Below are positions 5,105-11,335 of a stretch of 11,335 bases of DNA, piece by piece. The position numbers and the translations under genes are program-made. The notes under the pieces are model-generated. The model did no database searches. It saw only the letters and a list, made by a program, of their open reading frames with translations, and had not been told where the DNA came from. The stretch covers positions 1 through 11,335 of the forward strand of contig JAQUAA010000017.1 of assembly GCA_028687495.1 (NCBI GenBank), given 5' to 3'. Positions within the stretch are counted from its first letter, which is position 1, and every line of letters begins with the position of its first letter. Source of the DNA: Minisyncoccota bacterium. GTDB lineage: Bacteria; Patescibacteriota; Minisyncoccia; Minisyncoccales; RBG-13-42-11.

Positions 5105-6965
5105 TACGGTAATTAGGAATTAATTCTTTTAATGTTTTAATTATCATTTCTTTCTCTCCATTGTGGGCCAATTTTTCCAATTTGTCCAACCCCGCATTAA
5201 GTTTTTCCTGATTGATGTTGGATAACTTTGCCATAAAAATCTTTTGGTTCTGAGTAGTTATCGTCCCTTCTTCCGCCGTCAGAATTTCCTCAAAAATCTT
5301 TTCTCCCGGACGCGGCTGGGTAAAGACAATGGGAACGTCTTTATCCGGCTCTAAACCGGAAAGACGGATCAGTTCTCTGGCCAAATCCACTATTTTTATT
5401 GGGTTTCCCATATCCAAAACGAAAACTTCCCCTCCTTGGCCCATAGCACCAGCCTGCATAACCAATAAACAGGCTTCGGGAGTCGTCATAAAGAATCTCT
5501 TCATTTCAGGATGGGTGACTTCTATCGGTTCTCTTTTTTTGATTTTCTCTCTGAAAATGGGAATGACGCTTCCCCGGCTGTTTAAAACATTACCAAATCT
5601 TACTGAAATAAACTTAGTGTGATTTTTTTGATTCCATGCCTGGCAAATCATCTCGCCTAATCTCTTTGTTGCGCCCATGATAGAGCTTGGATTTACCGCT
5701 TTGTCAGTACTGATGAAAATAAATTTTTCGGTTCCGTTTTTCAGCGCTGCCTTAGTCAAAACTTCAGTCCCCAAAACATTGTTTTTTATGGCTTCATCCG
5801 GATGTTTTTCCATTAAGGGAACATGTTTGTAAGCTGCTGCGTGAAAAACAACCTGGGGATGGAATTCCTGGAAAATTCTGTTAATTTTTTCTTCATCCCT
5901 AATATCGGCCACCACAGAAACTTTATTCAATCTTGGAAATTTATCTTCTAATTCCTCGGAAATGTTAAAAATGCCCGTTTCATCCTGGTCCAACAATATT
6001 AAAATTGAAGGATCGAACTTTGTTATTTGTCTGCAAAGTTCTGAACCTATTGAACCTGCCGCTCCTGTAACCAAAACCGTTTTATTTCGAATGAAGTCTT
6101 CAATCGATTTTTGATCTAGAGAAACAGGTTCCCTACCCAATAAATCTTCCATTTCAACTTCCTTAAGAACGCCCAAGGTAACTCTACCAGCAAGCACTTC
6201 ATCAATCGGTGGAATTATCTTAATTTTTCTTAACCCCGCATCCCTTCCTTTTTCCACTGCTTTTCTGATAATTTGAGAAGTGCCGGAAGGAATGGCAATG
6301 ATCAAGCCTTCAACCTTATTTTCTTTGACTACTTTAGGAATATCATCAATTTTCCCCAAAACCTTTAAGCCGTGAATTATTATTCCCTGTTTTGCCGGAT
6401 GATCATCGACAAAACCAATCGGTAAAAACTGGTTAGGCCTAGAACTTAAGATATTTCTTAAGATTTGTTCTCCAGCATCCCCCGCTCCAACAATCAATGT
6501 TTTTTCTGCCCCCCGTTTTTTAGTTGGAAATATCTGTAAATAGATTCTCTTGGCAAAACGTACGCCGCCAGTGAGAATGAAAACGAAAAAGTAAGTAATG
6601 AAAAGGGTTGAACGCGGAAAACCTGAAAAAATCGGATGGTCTTTTAAAACAAAAAATGAAGCGGTTAAAATTAAAAAACTTAATCCCGTGGCCTTCATTA
6701 AAGAAACTAGTTCTTCTGTGCTGACATAGATCCAGCTGAAATAATAAAGTTTGGAAAAATAAAAAATAGGAAGAGTGATTATTAGGGAAAGAGAGATTAT
6801 TCCTTCAATGTTCAATAAATACCTGAATGGTATCTGACCCTCAAACCTGACGAGAAAAGACAAAAAAACCGAAAGAACGATCAAAATTGCATCGGCCACC
6901 AAAAAAGACAGCAATCTCAGAATTTGTCTTTTCTCGGTAAAGATATTTTTAAAACTTATTTTCAT
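5094..6965 (-). CDS. Membrane nucleotide-sugar 4,6-dehydratase, CapD/WbpM/PglF-like
   Basis: A 623-residue protein of the large membrane-bound dehydratase group, which converts UDP-GlcNAc to the 4-keto-6-deoxy sugar for bacillosamine-type or similar residues. The N-terminus has four membrane segments (about 17-38, 56-72, 88-106, 119-137). A first Rossmann domain follows, with VGAGDAGE at 159-166. The SDR domain has the NAD-binding GAAGSIGSE at 301-309, DIRDEEKI near 354, HAAAYKHVP at 375-383 and STDKAVNPSSIMGATKR at 419-435. In the last motif Met430 replaces the usual catalytic Tyr and Lys434 is kept, the known S-M-K pattern of WbpM-type enzymes. RPGEK near the C-terminus is also typical. The ATG overlaps the aminotransferase stop by 4 bases (ATGA), and the two enzymes would act in sequence. 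The stop is TAG. Exact substrate is not certain. Confidence 0.9.
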   Translation of the reverse strand: MKISFKNIFTEKRQILRLLSFLVADAILIVLSVFLSFLVRFEGQIPFRYLLNIEGIISLSLIITLPIFYFSKLYYFSWIYVSTEELVSLMKATGLSFLILTASFFVLKDHPIFSGFPRSTLFITYFFVFILTGGVRFAKRIYLQIFPTKKRGAEKTLIVGAGDAGEQILRNILSSRPNQFLPIGFVDDHPAKQGIIIHGLKVLGKIDDIPKVVKENKVEGLIIAIPSGTSQIIRKAVEKGRDAGLRKIKIIPPIDEVLAGRVTLGVLKEVEMEDLLGREPVSLDQKSIEDFIRNKTVLVTGAAGSIGSELCRQITKFDPSILILLDQDETGIFNISEELEDKFPRLNKVSVVADIRDEEKINRIFQEFHPQVVFHAAAYKHVPLMEKHPDEAIKNNVLGTEVLTKAALKNGTEKFIFISTDKAVNPSSIMGATKRLGEMICQAWNQKNHTKFISVRFGNVLNSRGSVIPIFREKIKKREPIEVTHPEMKRFFMTTPEACLLVMQAGAMGQGGEVFVLDMGNPIKIVDLARELIRLSGLEPDKDVPIVFTQPRPGEKIFEEILTAEEGTITTQNQKIFMAKLSNINQEKLNAGLDKLEKLAHNGEKEMIIKTLKELIPNYRNVQ

Positions 6966-8071
6966 CTTTTATAGAACTCTTTTATGCAACCTATCACATA
7001 TTCTATCTGTTCCTGGCTTAATTCGGGATACATGGGAAGAGAAATTACTTCCTTTGCCAATTGTTCAGAGTACGGAAGATGGAAGCTGGAAAGTCCCAAA
7101 CCGGACTGCAAATGATTTGCCACTGGATCCTTGATCAGGGTTTCCACACCCTTTTCTCTAAGAAAATCATACAATTCATTTCTCTTTTCTGCATTCAAAA
7201 CATAATTTTGAAAAGTATCAAAATGCTTTTGATCGGTACCGGGAGCCGGAGGAGTTTTAACTCCGCTAACGTCCGACAATTCCTTTTCATAAATGGAGGC
7301 TATTTCTCTTCTTCTTTTAATATACTGGGGCAGGTATTTGAATCTCAGGTTCAAAATAGCTGCCTGAATGTTATCCAGCCTTGAATTGAAACCGAAACAA
7401 ACTATTTCAGTTTTCGTCTTCTGGCCGTGGTCTCTCAATAGCCTTACTTTTTCCACCAATTTTTCGTCGTCAGTCGTCATGACTCCGCCGTCCCCGAAGC
7501 AACCGAGAACTTTAAATGGATATAAGCTGAAAGAACCCACCAGACCGAAACTGCCCACCATTTTATTATCGTATTTCGCACCCAAGGCCTGGGCCGCGTC
7601 TTCAATCACGATTAAATTATGCTTTCGGGCGATTTCCATTATTTTATCCATCTCGCAAGAACGGCCGTTCAGATGAACGGGAATTATAGCTTTGGTTCTT
7701 TCGGTAATCGCCGCCTCCAATTTGTCGGCGTCCATAGTGAAATCTTCTTTTACGTCTATAAGCACGGGTTTTGCCCCTACCTGGACGATAACCGCGATTG
7801 AAGCAACGAAAGTATGAGAAACAGTAATGACTTCGTCACCCGGGCCTATGCCCAAAGCCTTCAAAGGAAGGAACATCGTGTCAGTACCAGAATTTAAACC
7901 TACGGCATATTTTGTGCCGACTAAAGAAGCTATATTCTTTTCGAATTCTTCAACGTCTTTCCTCAAAATCAAATCACCTCTCGATAAAACATCATCGATA
8001 GTCTTTAAAACCTCTTCCTTTATGATTTTGTATTGTTTGGGAACGTCTACGAACGGTACTTTATAAGCCAT
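6962..8071 (-). CDS. DegT/DnrJ/EryC1/StrS-family PLP-dependent sugar aminotransferase
   Basis: A 369-residue protein of the usual family length. It would transfer an amino group, normally from glutamate, to a keto nucleotide-sugar. Seen: NSGTD at 60-64 (PLP phosphate region), IEDAAQALGA at 156-165 with the Asp that contacts the pyridine nitrogen, and SFSLYPFKVLGCFGDGG at 180-196, where Lys187 should form the Schiff base. SRLDNIQAAIL is the conserved substrate-loop segment. It heads the operon with the dehydratase, whose keto product is the natural substrate, pointing to an amino-deoxy sugar for the surface glycan. The chosen ATG lies only 7 bases after a TATAAT box (8084-8079) and has no Shine-Dalgarno, so the mRNA may be leaderless. 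C3 versus C4 specificity cannot be read from the sequence. Confidence 0.93.
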   Translation of the reverse strand: MAYKVPFVDVPKQYKIIKEEVLKTIDDVLSRGDLILRKDVEEFEKNIASLVGTKYAVGLNSGTDTMFLPLKALGIGPGDEVITVSHTFVASIAVIVQVGAKPVLIDVKEDFTMDADKLEAAITERTKAIIPVHLNGRSCEMDKIMEIARKHNLIVIEDAAQALGAKYDNKMVGSFGLVGSFSLYPFKVLGCFGDGGVMTTDDEKLVEKVRLLRDHGQKTKTEIVCFGFNSRLDNIQAAILNLRFKYLPQYIKRRREIASIYEKELSDVSGVKTPPAPGTDQKHFDTFQNYVLNAEKRNELYDFLREKGVETLIKDPVANHLQSGLGLSSFHLPYSEQLAKEVISLPMYPELSQEQIEYVIGCIKEFYKR

Positions 8072-8078
8072 ATGTTGA

Positions 8079-8107
8079 ATTATAGATAATTTTTAAGAAA
8101 AATCCAA
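8079..8107 (-). promoter_or_regulatory. Promoter of the aminotransferase-dehydratase-ligase operon
   Basis: The minus strand has a perfect TATAAT at 8084-8079 and TTGGAT at 8107-8102 (3 of 6), 17 bases apart. The predicted start falls at or next to the A of the start codon (8071), which would give a leaderless message. It sits back to back with the plus-strand promoter at 8111-8139, 3 bases away. Confidence 0.55.
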
Positions 8108-8110
8108 GAG

Positions 8111-8139
8111 TTGACAAAAACGACTATTTTTTATATGAT
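8111..8139 (+). promoter_or_regulatory. Promoter of the PP2C-like gene
   Basis: TTGACA at 8111-8116, a 17-base spacer, then TATGAT at 8134-8139 (5 of 6). The predicted start is near 8146, leaving a 5' leader of about 18 nt that contains the Shine-Dalgarno. It is one of the two strongest promoters in the window. Confidence 0.75.
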
Positions 8140-8150
8140 ATTTTAGATTA

Positions 8151-8160
8151 AAGGAGGTGA
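8151..8160 (+). promoter_or_regulatory. Full-length Shine-Dalgarno fixing the GTG start at 8164
   Basis: AAGGAGGTGA is complementary to almost the whole 3' tail of 16S rRNA. GGAGG ends 6 bases before GTG at 8164, ideal spacing, so the GTG is the start rather than a later ATG. Most other genes here lack such a site. Confidence 0.85.
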
Positions 8161-8163
8161 AAA

Positions 8164-9021
8164 GTGAATATTGAGAAAATCGAAAGCGTTTACAGTCAAG
8201 GCACGTCCAAACAGAAAGAGGACGGCTTCGTTGTTAATTATCCCTTCTTTGGGGTGGTTGACGGCTTCTCCGCGCCTTTCAGCTATAAGGCGCCGCCAAT
8301 GCTTTTTTCCCGCAGAACCGGCGGAGAAATGGTGAGAAAGACGGTTCTTGAAACCTTCTATTCTGCCAGTTCTTCAACCCCACTCGAAGACCTGCTTTTG
8401 CGGGCCAATCAAAAAGTGGCCAAAATCCAGATGAGCCGGGGAATTCCCTTAGAAAGAACCGACTTGCTGGCTGCTGTTAGTTTCGTCTTCGCCAGATTGG
8501 ATAAAGACGTAATCACTCTTATTCAGGGCGGCGATTGCTTGGCAGTATGGAGTTACGGGCCGGAAGAATTCGGCGTGACGAAAAACCAAGCATATCTGCA
8601 CGTTTCCGGAAATCTGAAGATCATCGAAGGACTTCTTAGAAAGAACCATAACGATGTCGCGGAAATGTGGGTTGATTTCTGCCCCATTCTCTCCCAGAGA
8701 CGGCTACAGGACACGAACAATCCCGAATCGAAAGCTGGCTATGCCGTATTGAACGGCCAGCCAGTTTTCAAGGAGCTGTGGCAGAAAATCGAAATCCCCA
8801 CGCGCAACCTTAGGTATCTTCTGCTTTTCAGCGACGGTTTCATTCCCTACGGCTTGACCCAAGACGAAACAAAGCTGGCAAAGGACGTCATCAGCATCTA
8901 CGAAGCCGCCGGCATACCGACTCTTCTAAGGAGGAAAAGGAGGACAGATAAAAAGAACGAAAAAAAATCATACATTGCCCGAGACGAAGCCACAGCTGTG
9001 GCGATAGAATTCTCAAAATAG
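8164..9021 (+). CDS. Divergent PP2C-like (PPM family) serine/threonine phosphatase
   Basis: A 285-residue soluble protein with scattered but ordered PPM-family marks. KEDGFVV near 18-24 and GVVDGF at 30-35 hold the metal-binding Asp pair. GGDCLAV at 122-128 matches the GD(S/C) strand. AGYAVLNG at 191-198 follows. LLFSDGF at 220-226 holds Asp224, and RDEATAVAIEF at 273-283 holds Asp274, the usual last metal ligand. Such enzymes remove phosphate from Ser/Thr with Mn/Mg. The region 227-270 is short and Arg/Lys rich (RRKRRTDKKNEKK). It starts at GTG with a full Shine-Dalgarno, is the only gene on this strand, and is more GC rich than its neighbours: 53% and 55% in two 60-base stretches against 28-43% nearby. 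No kinase gene is in the window, so its partner is unknown. Family is likely; activity is inferred. Confidence 0.7.
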   Translation: MNIEKIESVYSQGTSKQKEDGFVVNYPFFGVVDGFSAPFSYKAPPMLFSRRTGGEMVRKTVLETFYSASSSTPLEDLLLRANQKVAKIQMSRGIPLERTDLLAAVSFVFARLDKDVITLIQGGDCLAVWSYGPEEFGVTKNQAYLHVSGNLKIIEGLLRKNHNDVAEMWVDFCPILSQRRLQDTNNPESKAGYAVLNGQPVFKELWQKIEIPTRNLRYLLLFSDGFIPYGLTQDETKLAKDVISIYEAAGIPTLLRRKRRTDKKNEKKSYIARDEATAVAIEFSK

Positions 9022-9041
9022 CTTCCATTTTCTCGATACAA

Positions 9042-9079
9042 AATCCCTCACCAAATTTCCGGTGAGGGATTGCCTTTTT
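9042..9079. terminator. Bidirectional intrinsic terminator between convergent genes
   Basis: AATCCCTCACC (9042-9052) and GGTGAGGGATT (9061-9071) pair perfectly around an eight-base loop. On the plus strand TTTTT follows at 9075-9079, ending the PP2C-like transcript. On the minus strand a shorter T-run follows the stem, ending the transketolase operon. Confidence 0.88.
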
Positions 9080-9088
9080 CTTACATAT

Positions 9089-9595
9089 TTAGATCCTTAT
9101 ATAACAAGGTGAATTCATCCTGTATGTTTCTAAAATAACATTTTTAACTTCTTCTGGGGTCTTGGCGATAAAGGTCATAAAATTGGGCAAATGTTCCAAG
9201 ATTTTTATCTCTTCATTTTCAGCAATGAGATTGTGAGAAAATCCAAGGAATTTGTATTTCTCGCTGCCCTTGACTCCGATAATTTTCACATTGGCGTGAT
9301 GTAAGCAGACGGCATTGCGAAGCGCCTCATAGGGCCGGAAAGTGACAAAATTGATCATTGAGTATACGTAAGGCTTAAGTCCCGATAACGCCATGCCCGC
9401 GGCAATTGTCATCGTACTTTGTTCGGTTACGCCAAAATTAAAGAACCTGTCGGGAAATCTTTTTTGGAAATCGTCCATATAGTTAAAACCGACATCCGGA
9501 ATAATCAAAACGATTTTATTGTCCTTTTCGGCCAACTCTATAAGAGTATCGATAAATTCCCTTCTTGTGTCTTTTACTTTTATTATCTCAGCCAT
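9089..9595 (-). CDS. Transketolase-like subunit, pyrimidine-binding domain only
   Basis: A 168-residue protein matching the TPP pyrimidine-binding (Pyr) domain of transketolase and DXP synthase. FNFGVTEQSTMTIAAGMAL (52-70) contains Glu58, the residue that activates TPP by contacting the pyrimidine N1'. FVTFRPYEALRN at 83-94 is the aromatic loop that holds the cofactor ring, and SGLKPYVYS precedes it. The separate C-terminal transketolase domain (about 110-130 residues) is missing: the frame ends cleanly with TAA at 9091-9089, shortly before a terminator, so it looks naturally short rather than frameshifted. The usual split C-terminal subunit is about 300 residues. The start overlaps the N-terminal subunit gene by 8 bases, so the two are coupled and should form one active site. 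The position behind a phosphoglycosyl transferase suggests a role in making a special sugar rather than the pentose phosphate pathway. Confidence 0.85.
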   Translation of the reverse strand: MAEIIKVKDTRREFIDTLIELAEKDNKIVLIIPDVGFNYMDDFQKRFPDRFFNFGVTEQSTMTIAAGMALSGLKPYVYSMINFVTFRPYEALRNAVCLHHANVKIIGVKGSEKYKFLGFSHNLIAENEEIKILEHLPNFMTFIAKTPEEVKNVILETYRMNSPCYIRI

Positions 9596-10397
9596 TTGAT
9601 TCTAATTCTTTTAACGCCTTTTGATATTCCTCATCTGACGGGGCTTTATAATGGTATATATTCTCCCCCTCCATAAAACTTACTCCCTTACCCTTTGTTG
9701 TTCTGGCGATGACAACTCTCGGTTTGCCTTCTTTTGATGCAGGCTCGGTCAACGATTTTTCTATTTCTTCAAAATTATGCCCGTCGACCTCTCGCACTTC
9801 CCAACCGAACGCCTGCCATTTATCTTTCAGGGGCTCAATGTTCAAAATGTCTTTAACCTTGCCCATTGCTTGCAAACCGTTGAAATCCACAATAACGATC
9901 AAATTATCCAATTTATTATGAGCCGCGATGAGAGCCGACTCCCAAGTGGTTCCGCAATCCATTTCGCCATCCGACATTAAAACAAACGCTTTTCCTTTTT
10001 CCTTTTTTATCTTTTTCGCCAAAGCGAAACCAACCCCAAAGGGCAGGCCAAAACCCATTGAACCGCCAGCCGCTTCTACTCCTCTTACATTGGGTTCCGC
10101 AAGTCCGATGTATTTACTGCCTTCCTTACAGTAGGTCTCCAAATCCTCCTTAGATATGATTCCTTTTCTTGCCAGAAAAGTATAGAGCGCTGCAGCAACC
10201 CAGCCCTTGGAAACAACTATCCTGTCCCTGTCTTCTTTTAAATCTTTGTCTATATTGGCAATACCGTAAATAACGGTCAGTATGTCTATACAAGAAAAAT
10301 TTGAACCTATATGAGAGGTTTGCGCCTGATAAATCAGACGAAGAACGGTTTTCCTCGTCTCTAAAGCGATTTTTTTATAATTCTCAATATTGTTCAT
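9588..10397 (-). CDS. Transketolase N-terminal (TPP-diphosphate-binding) subunit
   Basis: A 269-residue protein equal to the N-terminal domain of transketolase. SHIGS at 28-32 matches the GHPGS region with its His, GVEAAGGSMGFGLPF at 106-120 is the conserved glycine stretch, and SDGEMDCG at 142-149 with Asn173 (VDFNGLQ) is the Mg-TPP motif. KGKGVSFMEGENIYHY at 235-250 closes the domain. The first Gly of the usual GDG is Ser142; the metal-binding Asp143 is kept. It starts in a TAATG overlap with the sugar transferase stop and overlaps the Pyr subunit by 8 bases. Together they would move a two-carbon ketol unit between sugars or to an aldehyde acceptor. Split transketolases occur in CPR genomes and also in surface-sugar clusters, so both central metabolism and glycan roles are open; the neighbours favour glycan. 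Confidence 0.9.
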   Translation of the reverse strand: MNNIENYKKIALETRKTVLRLIYQAQTSHIGSNFSCIDILTVIYGIANIDKDLKEDRDRIVVSKGWVAAALYTFLARKGIISKEDLETYCKEGSKYIGLAEPNVRGVEAAGGSMGFGLPFGVGFALAKKIKKEKGKAFVLMSDGEMDCGTTWESALIAAHNKLDNLIVIVDFNGLQAMGKVKDILNIEPLKDKWQAFGWEVREVDGHNFEEIEKSLTEPASKEGKPRVVIARTTKGKGVSFMEGENIYHYKAPSDEEYQKALKELESNG

Positions 10398-10990
10398 TAA
10401 TGGAATACTTTCATTATCGTCTTAAAGATTATCTTTAAATCTAGCACAAAAGACCTGGTTTTTACATATTCCAATTGAAGTTTGATTTTGGTCGGTCTTA
10501 TCTTTTCCATATAAGCTTTTTCTGGATCGGCGCTCCCCTTCAATATCTCTCCTTCGTGAAAATCCCACAAAGAAGCCAGGTCCGTCATGCCGGGCGTTGC
10601 CGAAAGAATAATACTCCTTTCTTCCGACGTCATCATATCAACATATATTTTCACTTCCGGCCTCGGTCCGACAAAACTCATCTCTCCCTTTAAAACATTT
10701 ATCAATTGGGGAATCTCATCCAGTTGGAATTTTTTAAGAAAATTGCCTATTTTCAGCAATCTTGGATCGTCGCTGGCGGTTGACGGTCCGCCGAGATTCT
10801 CAGCGCCCACAACCATTGTCCTGAATTTAAAAATCCGGAAGGGCTTTCCGTTTCTTCCTATCCTTTCACCGCGATAGAAAACTGGCCCCGGGGAACTGAT
10901 TTTTATTAAAACTGCAACAACTAAAAACAATGGTGAAGTTAAAATCAGACCGATAAAGGAAAAAATTATATCGAACAATCTCTTTAACAT
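10397..10990 (-). CDS. Monotopic phosphoglycosyl transferase (PglC/WcaJ C-domain type sugar transferase)
   Basis: Transfers a sugar-1-phosphate from a UDP-sugar to undecaprenyl phosphate, the first membrane step of glycan building, on the inner face of the membrane. At 197 residues it is the minimal PglC-like form with no extra N-terminal membrane domain. KRLFDIIFSFIGLILTSPLF begins the single re-entrant membrane helix, broken by Ser19-Pro20. KFRTM at 55-59, LDEIPQL with the catalytic Asp91-Glu92 pair, and SFVGPRPE at 105-112 are the family signatures. It lies 4 bases after the methyltransferase stop and its own stop shares one base with the next start. An amino-deoxy UDP-sugar from the dehydratase-aminotransferase pair at 5094-8071 would be a fitting substrate, as in bacillosamine systems, but this is inference. 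Confidence 0.94.
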   Translation of the reverse strand: MLKRLFDIIFSFIGLILTSPLFLVVAVLIKISSPGPVFYRGERIGRNGKPFRIFKFRTMVVGAENLGGPSTASDDPRLLKIGNFLKKFQLDEIPQLINVLKGEMSFVGPRPEVKIYVDMMTSEERSIILSATPGMTDLASLWDFHEGEILKGSADPEKAYMEKIRPTKIKLQLEYVKTRSFVLDLKIIFKTIMKVFH

Positions 10991-10994
10991 ATGT

Positions 10995-11335
10995 TTATTT
11001 ATTCGGCTGGGAAAACACGAAAACGACTTTAAATGCGTATTTTCTTAGAAACGGCAACCTCAATAATATTTTATCAATAAATTCCAATAACTTTAACAGT
11101 AACTTCCCGCCTGGTAGATTGAGAAAGGGAAATGCCAACCAAGAAATCAAATGGAAAAAATGAACTTCAATTTTATTAAAATAACTTTTAGCCCTTTCCA
11201 GATCTTCCATCCTGAGAATATGCTCAGCCGCCCAGCCCGTTCTTTTACCAATTAATTTATTTATTTTTCTTTTAAGATTTGTTAAAGGATTGTGGCCAAA
11301 AGTTTCGATTCCGATTAAAACGCCGTCTGGTTTCA
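10995..11335 (-). CDS. C-terminal part of a class I SAM-dependent methyltransferase, cut by the window edge
   Basis: The frame is open from the right edge to TAA at 10997-10995, giving 113 residues without the N-terminus. The first visible part, KPDGVLIGIETFGHNPL, resembles the strand after the acceptor site in Methyltransf_11/25-type enzymes, where LKPGG is usual. GWAAEHILRMEDLERAKSYF then matches the segment with the conserved H.. and the helix before the last strand, and FAFKVVF-like residues end the sheet. A Met occurs at 11210 but the frame and the homology continue upstream, so it is internal. The SAM-binding glycine motif would be outside the window. The target is unknown; a sugar or lipid in the glycan pathway is plausible from its place in the operon. 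Confidence 0.7.
   Translation of the reverse strand, partial: KPDGVLIGIETFGHNPLTNLKRKINKLIGKRTGWAAEHILRMEDLERAKSYFNKIEVHFFHLISWLAFPFLNLPGGKLLLKLLEFIDKILLRLPFLRKYAFKVVFVFSQPNK

Noticed and set aside
7061..8066. Several plus-strand frames opposite the aminotransferase
   Set aside because: They are antisense to a well conserved gene and their sequences show no domain signs.
9089..9095. Frameshift explaining the short transketolase Pyr subunit
   Set aside because: Only about 17 bases separate its stop from the terminator stem, and no C-terminal-domain sequence follows in any frame; the convergent PP2C-like gene occupies the space.
9419..10134. Plus-strand frames opposite the transketolase genes
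   Set aside because: Antisense shadows of the Pyr and N-terminal subunits, with no promoter or ribosome site.
11208..11210. Met at 11210 as the start of a 71-residue protein
   Set aside because: The frame stays open to the right edge and the upstream residues fit a methyltransferase, so this is an internal Met of a partial gene.
1..11335. CRISPR array, insertion sequence, tRNA, rRNA or integration site
   Set aside because: I saw no regularly spaced repeats, no transposase motifs with terminal inverted repeats, and no tRNA cloverleaf on either strand.

Overview
The window looks like a chromosomal piece of a small-genome bacterium of the Candidate Phyla Radiation (Patescibacteria, Parcubacteria-like). 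The reasons are moderate-to-low GC (28-43% in the neighbour stretches I counted), tightly packed genes with 1-11 base overlaps, few Shine-Dalgarno sequences, a split transketolase, a short HPF and a fused polyamine gene. This placement is inference: no rRNA or tRNA gene is present to anchor it. TGA is used as a normal stop (for example at 9588-9590), so the code is not the UGA-glycine code of Gracilibacteria/Absconditabacteria.

Layout, left to right. Positions 1-1576 (minus): hpf followed by a spermidine synthase fused to a SpeD-like pyruvoyl decarboxylase, cut by the left edge. Positions 1577-1857: a non-coding stretch with a promoter, a nine-codon Lys-rich micro-ORF, an intrinsic terminator and two hairpins or palindromes ahead of hpf. 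Positions 1858-2712 (minus): murB, preceded by a second elaborate leader (2713-2920) with a consensus promoter, a 72-nt promoter-to-terminator unit and a 14-bp hairpin next to the start codon. Positions 2921-8071 (minus): a three-gene overlapping operon, DegT-type aminotransferase, then CapD/WbpM-type membrane nucleotide-sugar dehydratase, then Wzy/WaaL-type O-antigen ligase with a C-terminal TPR part. Positions 8164-9021 (plus): a lone, divergent, more GC-rich PP2C-like gene with a consensus promoter and a full Shine-Dalgarno. Positions 9089-11335 (minus): partial methyltransferase, monotopic phosphoglycosyl transferase, transketolase N-terminal subunit, and an unusually short transketolase pyrimidine-domain subunit. 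This run ends at a bidirectional terminator shared with the PP2C-like gene.

How the genes fit together: the dehydratase and aminotransferase can make an amino-deoxy UDP-sugar. The phosphoglycosyl transferase can load the first sugar-phosphate on undecaprenyl phosphate, and the Wzy/WaaL-like protein can polymerise or transfer the glycan. The transketolase pair and methyltransferase may make or decorate an unusual sugar. MurB serves peptidoglycan. Together these are a cell-surface glycan locus next to cell-wall, ribosome-hibernation and polyamine genes.

The items most worth attention are the two promoter-terminator-hairpin leaders upstream of murB and hpf, the SpeE-SpeD fusion, the transketolase pair whose second subunit lacks the C-terminal domain, and the compositionally distinct PP2C-like gene. 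I did not find a clearly new multi-gene system.
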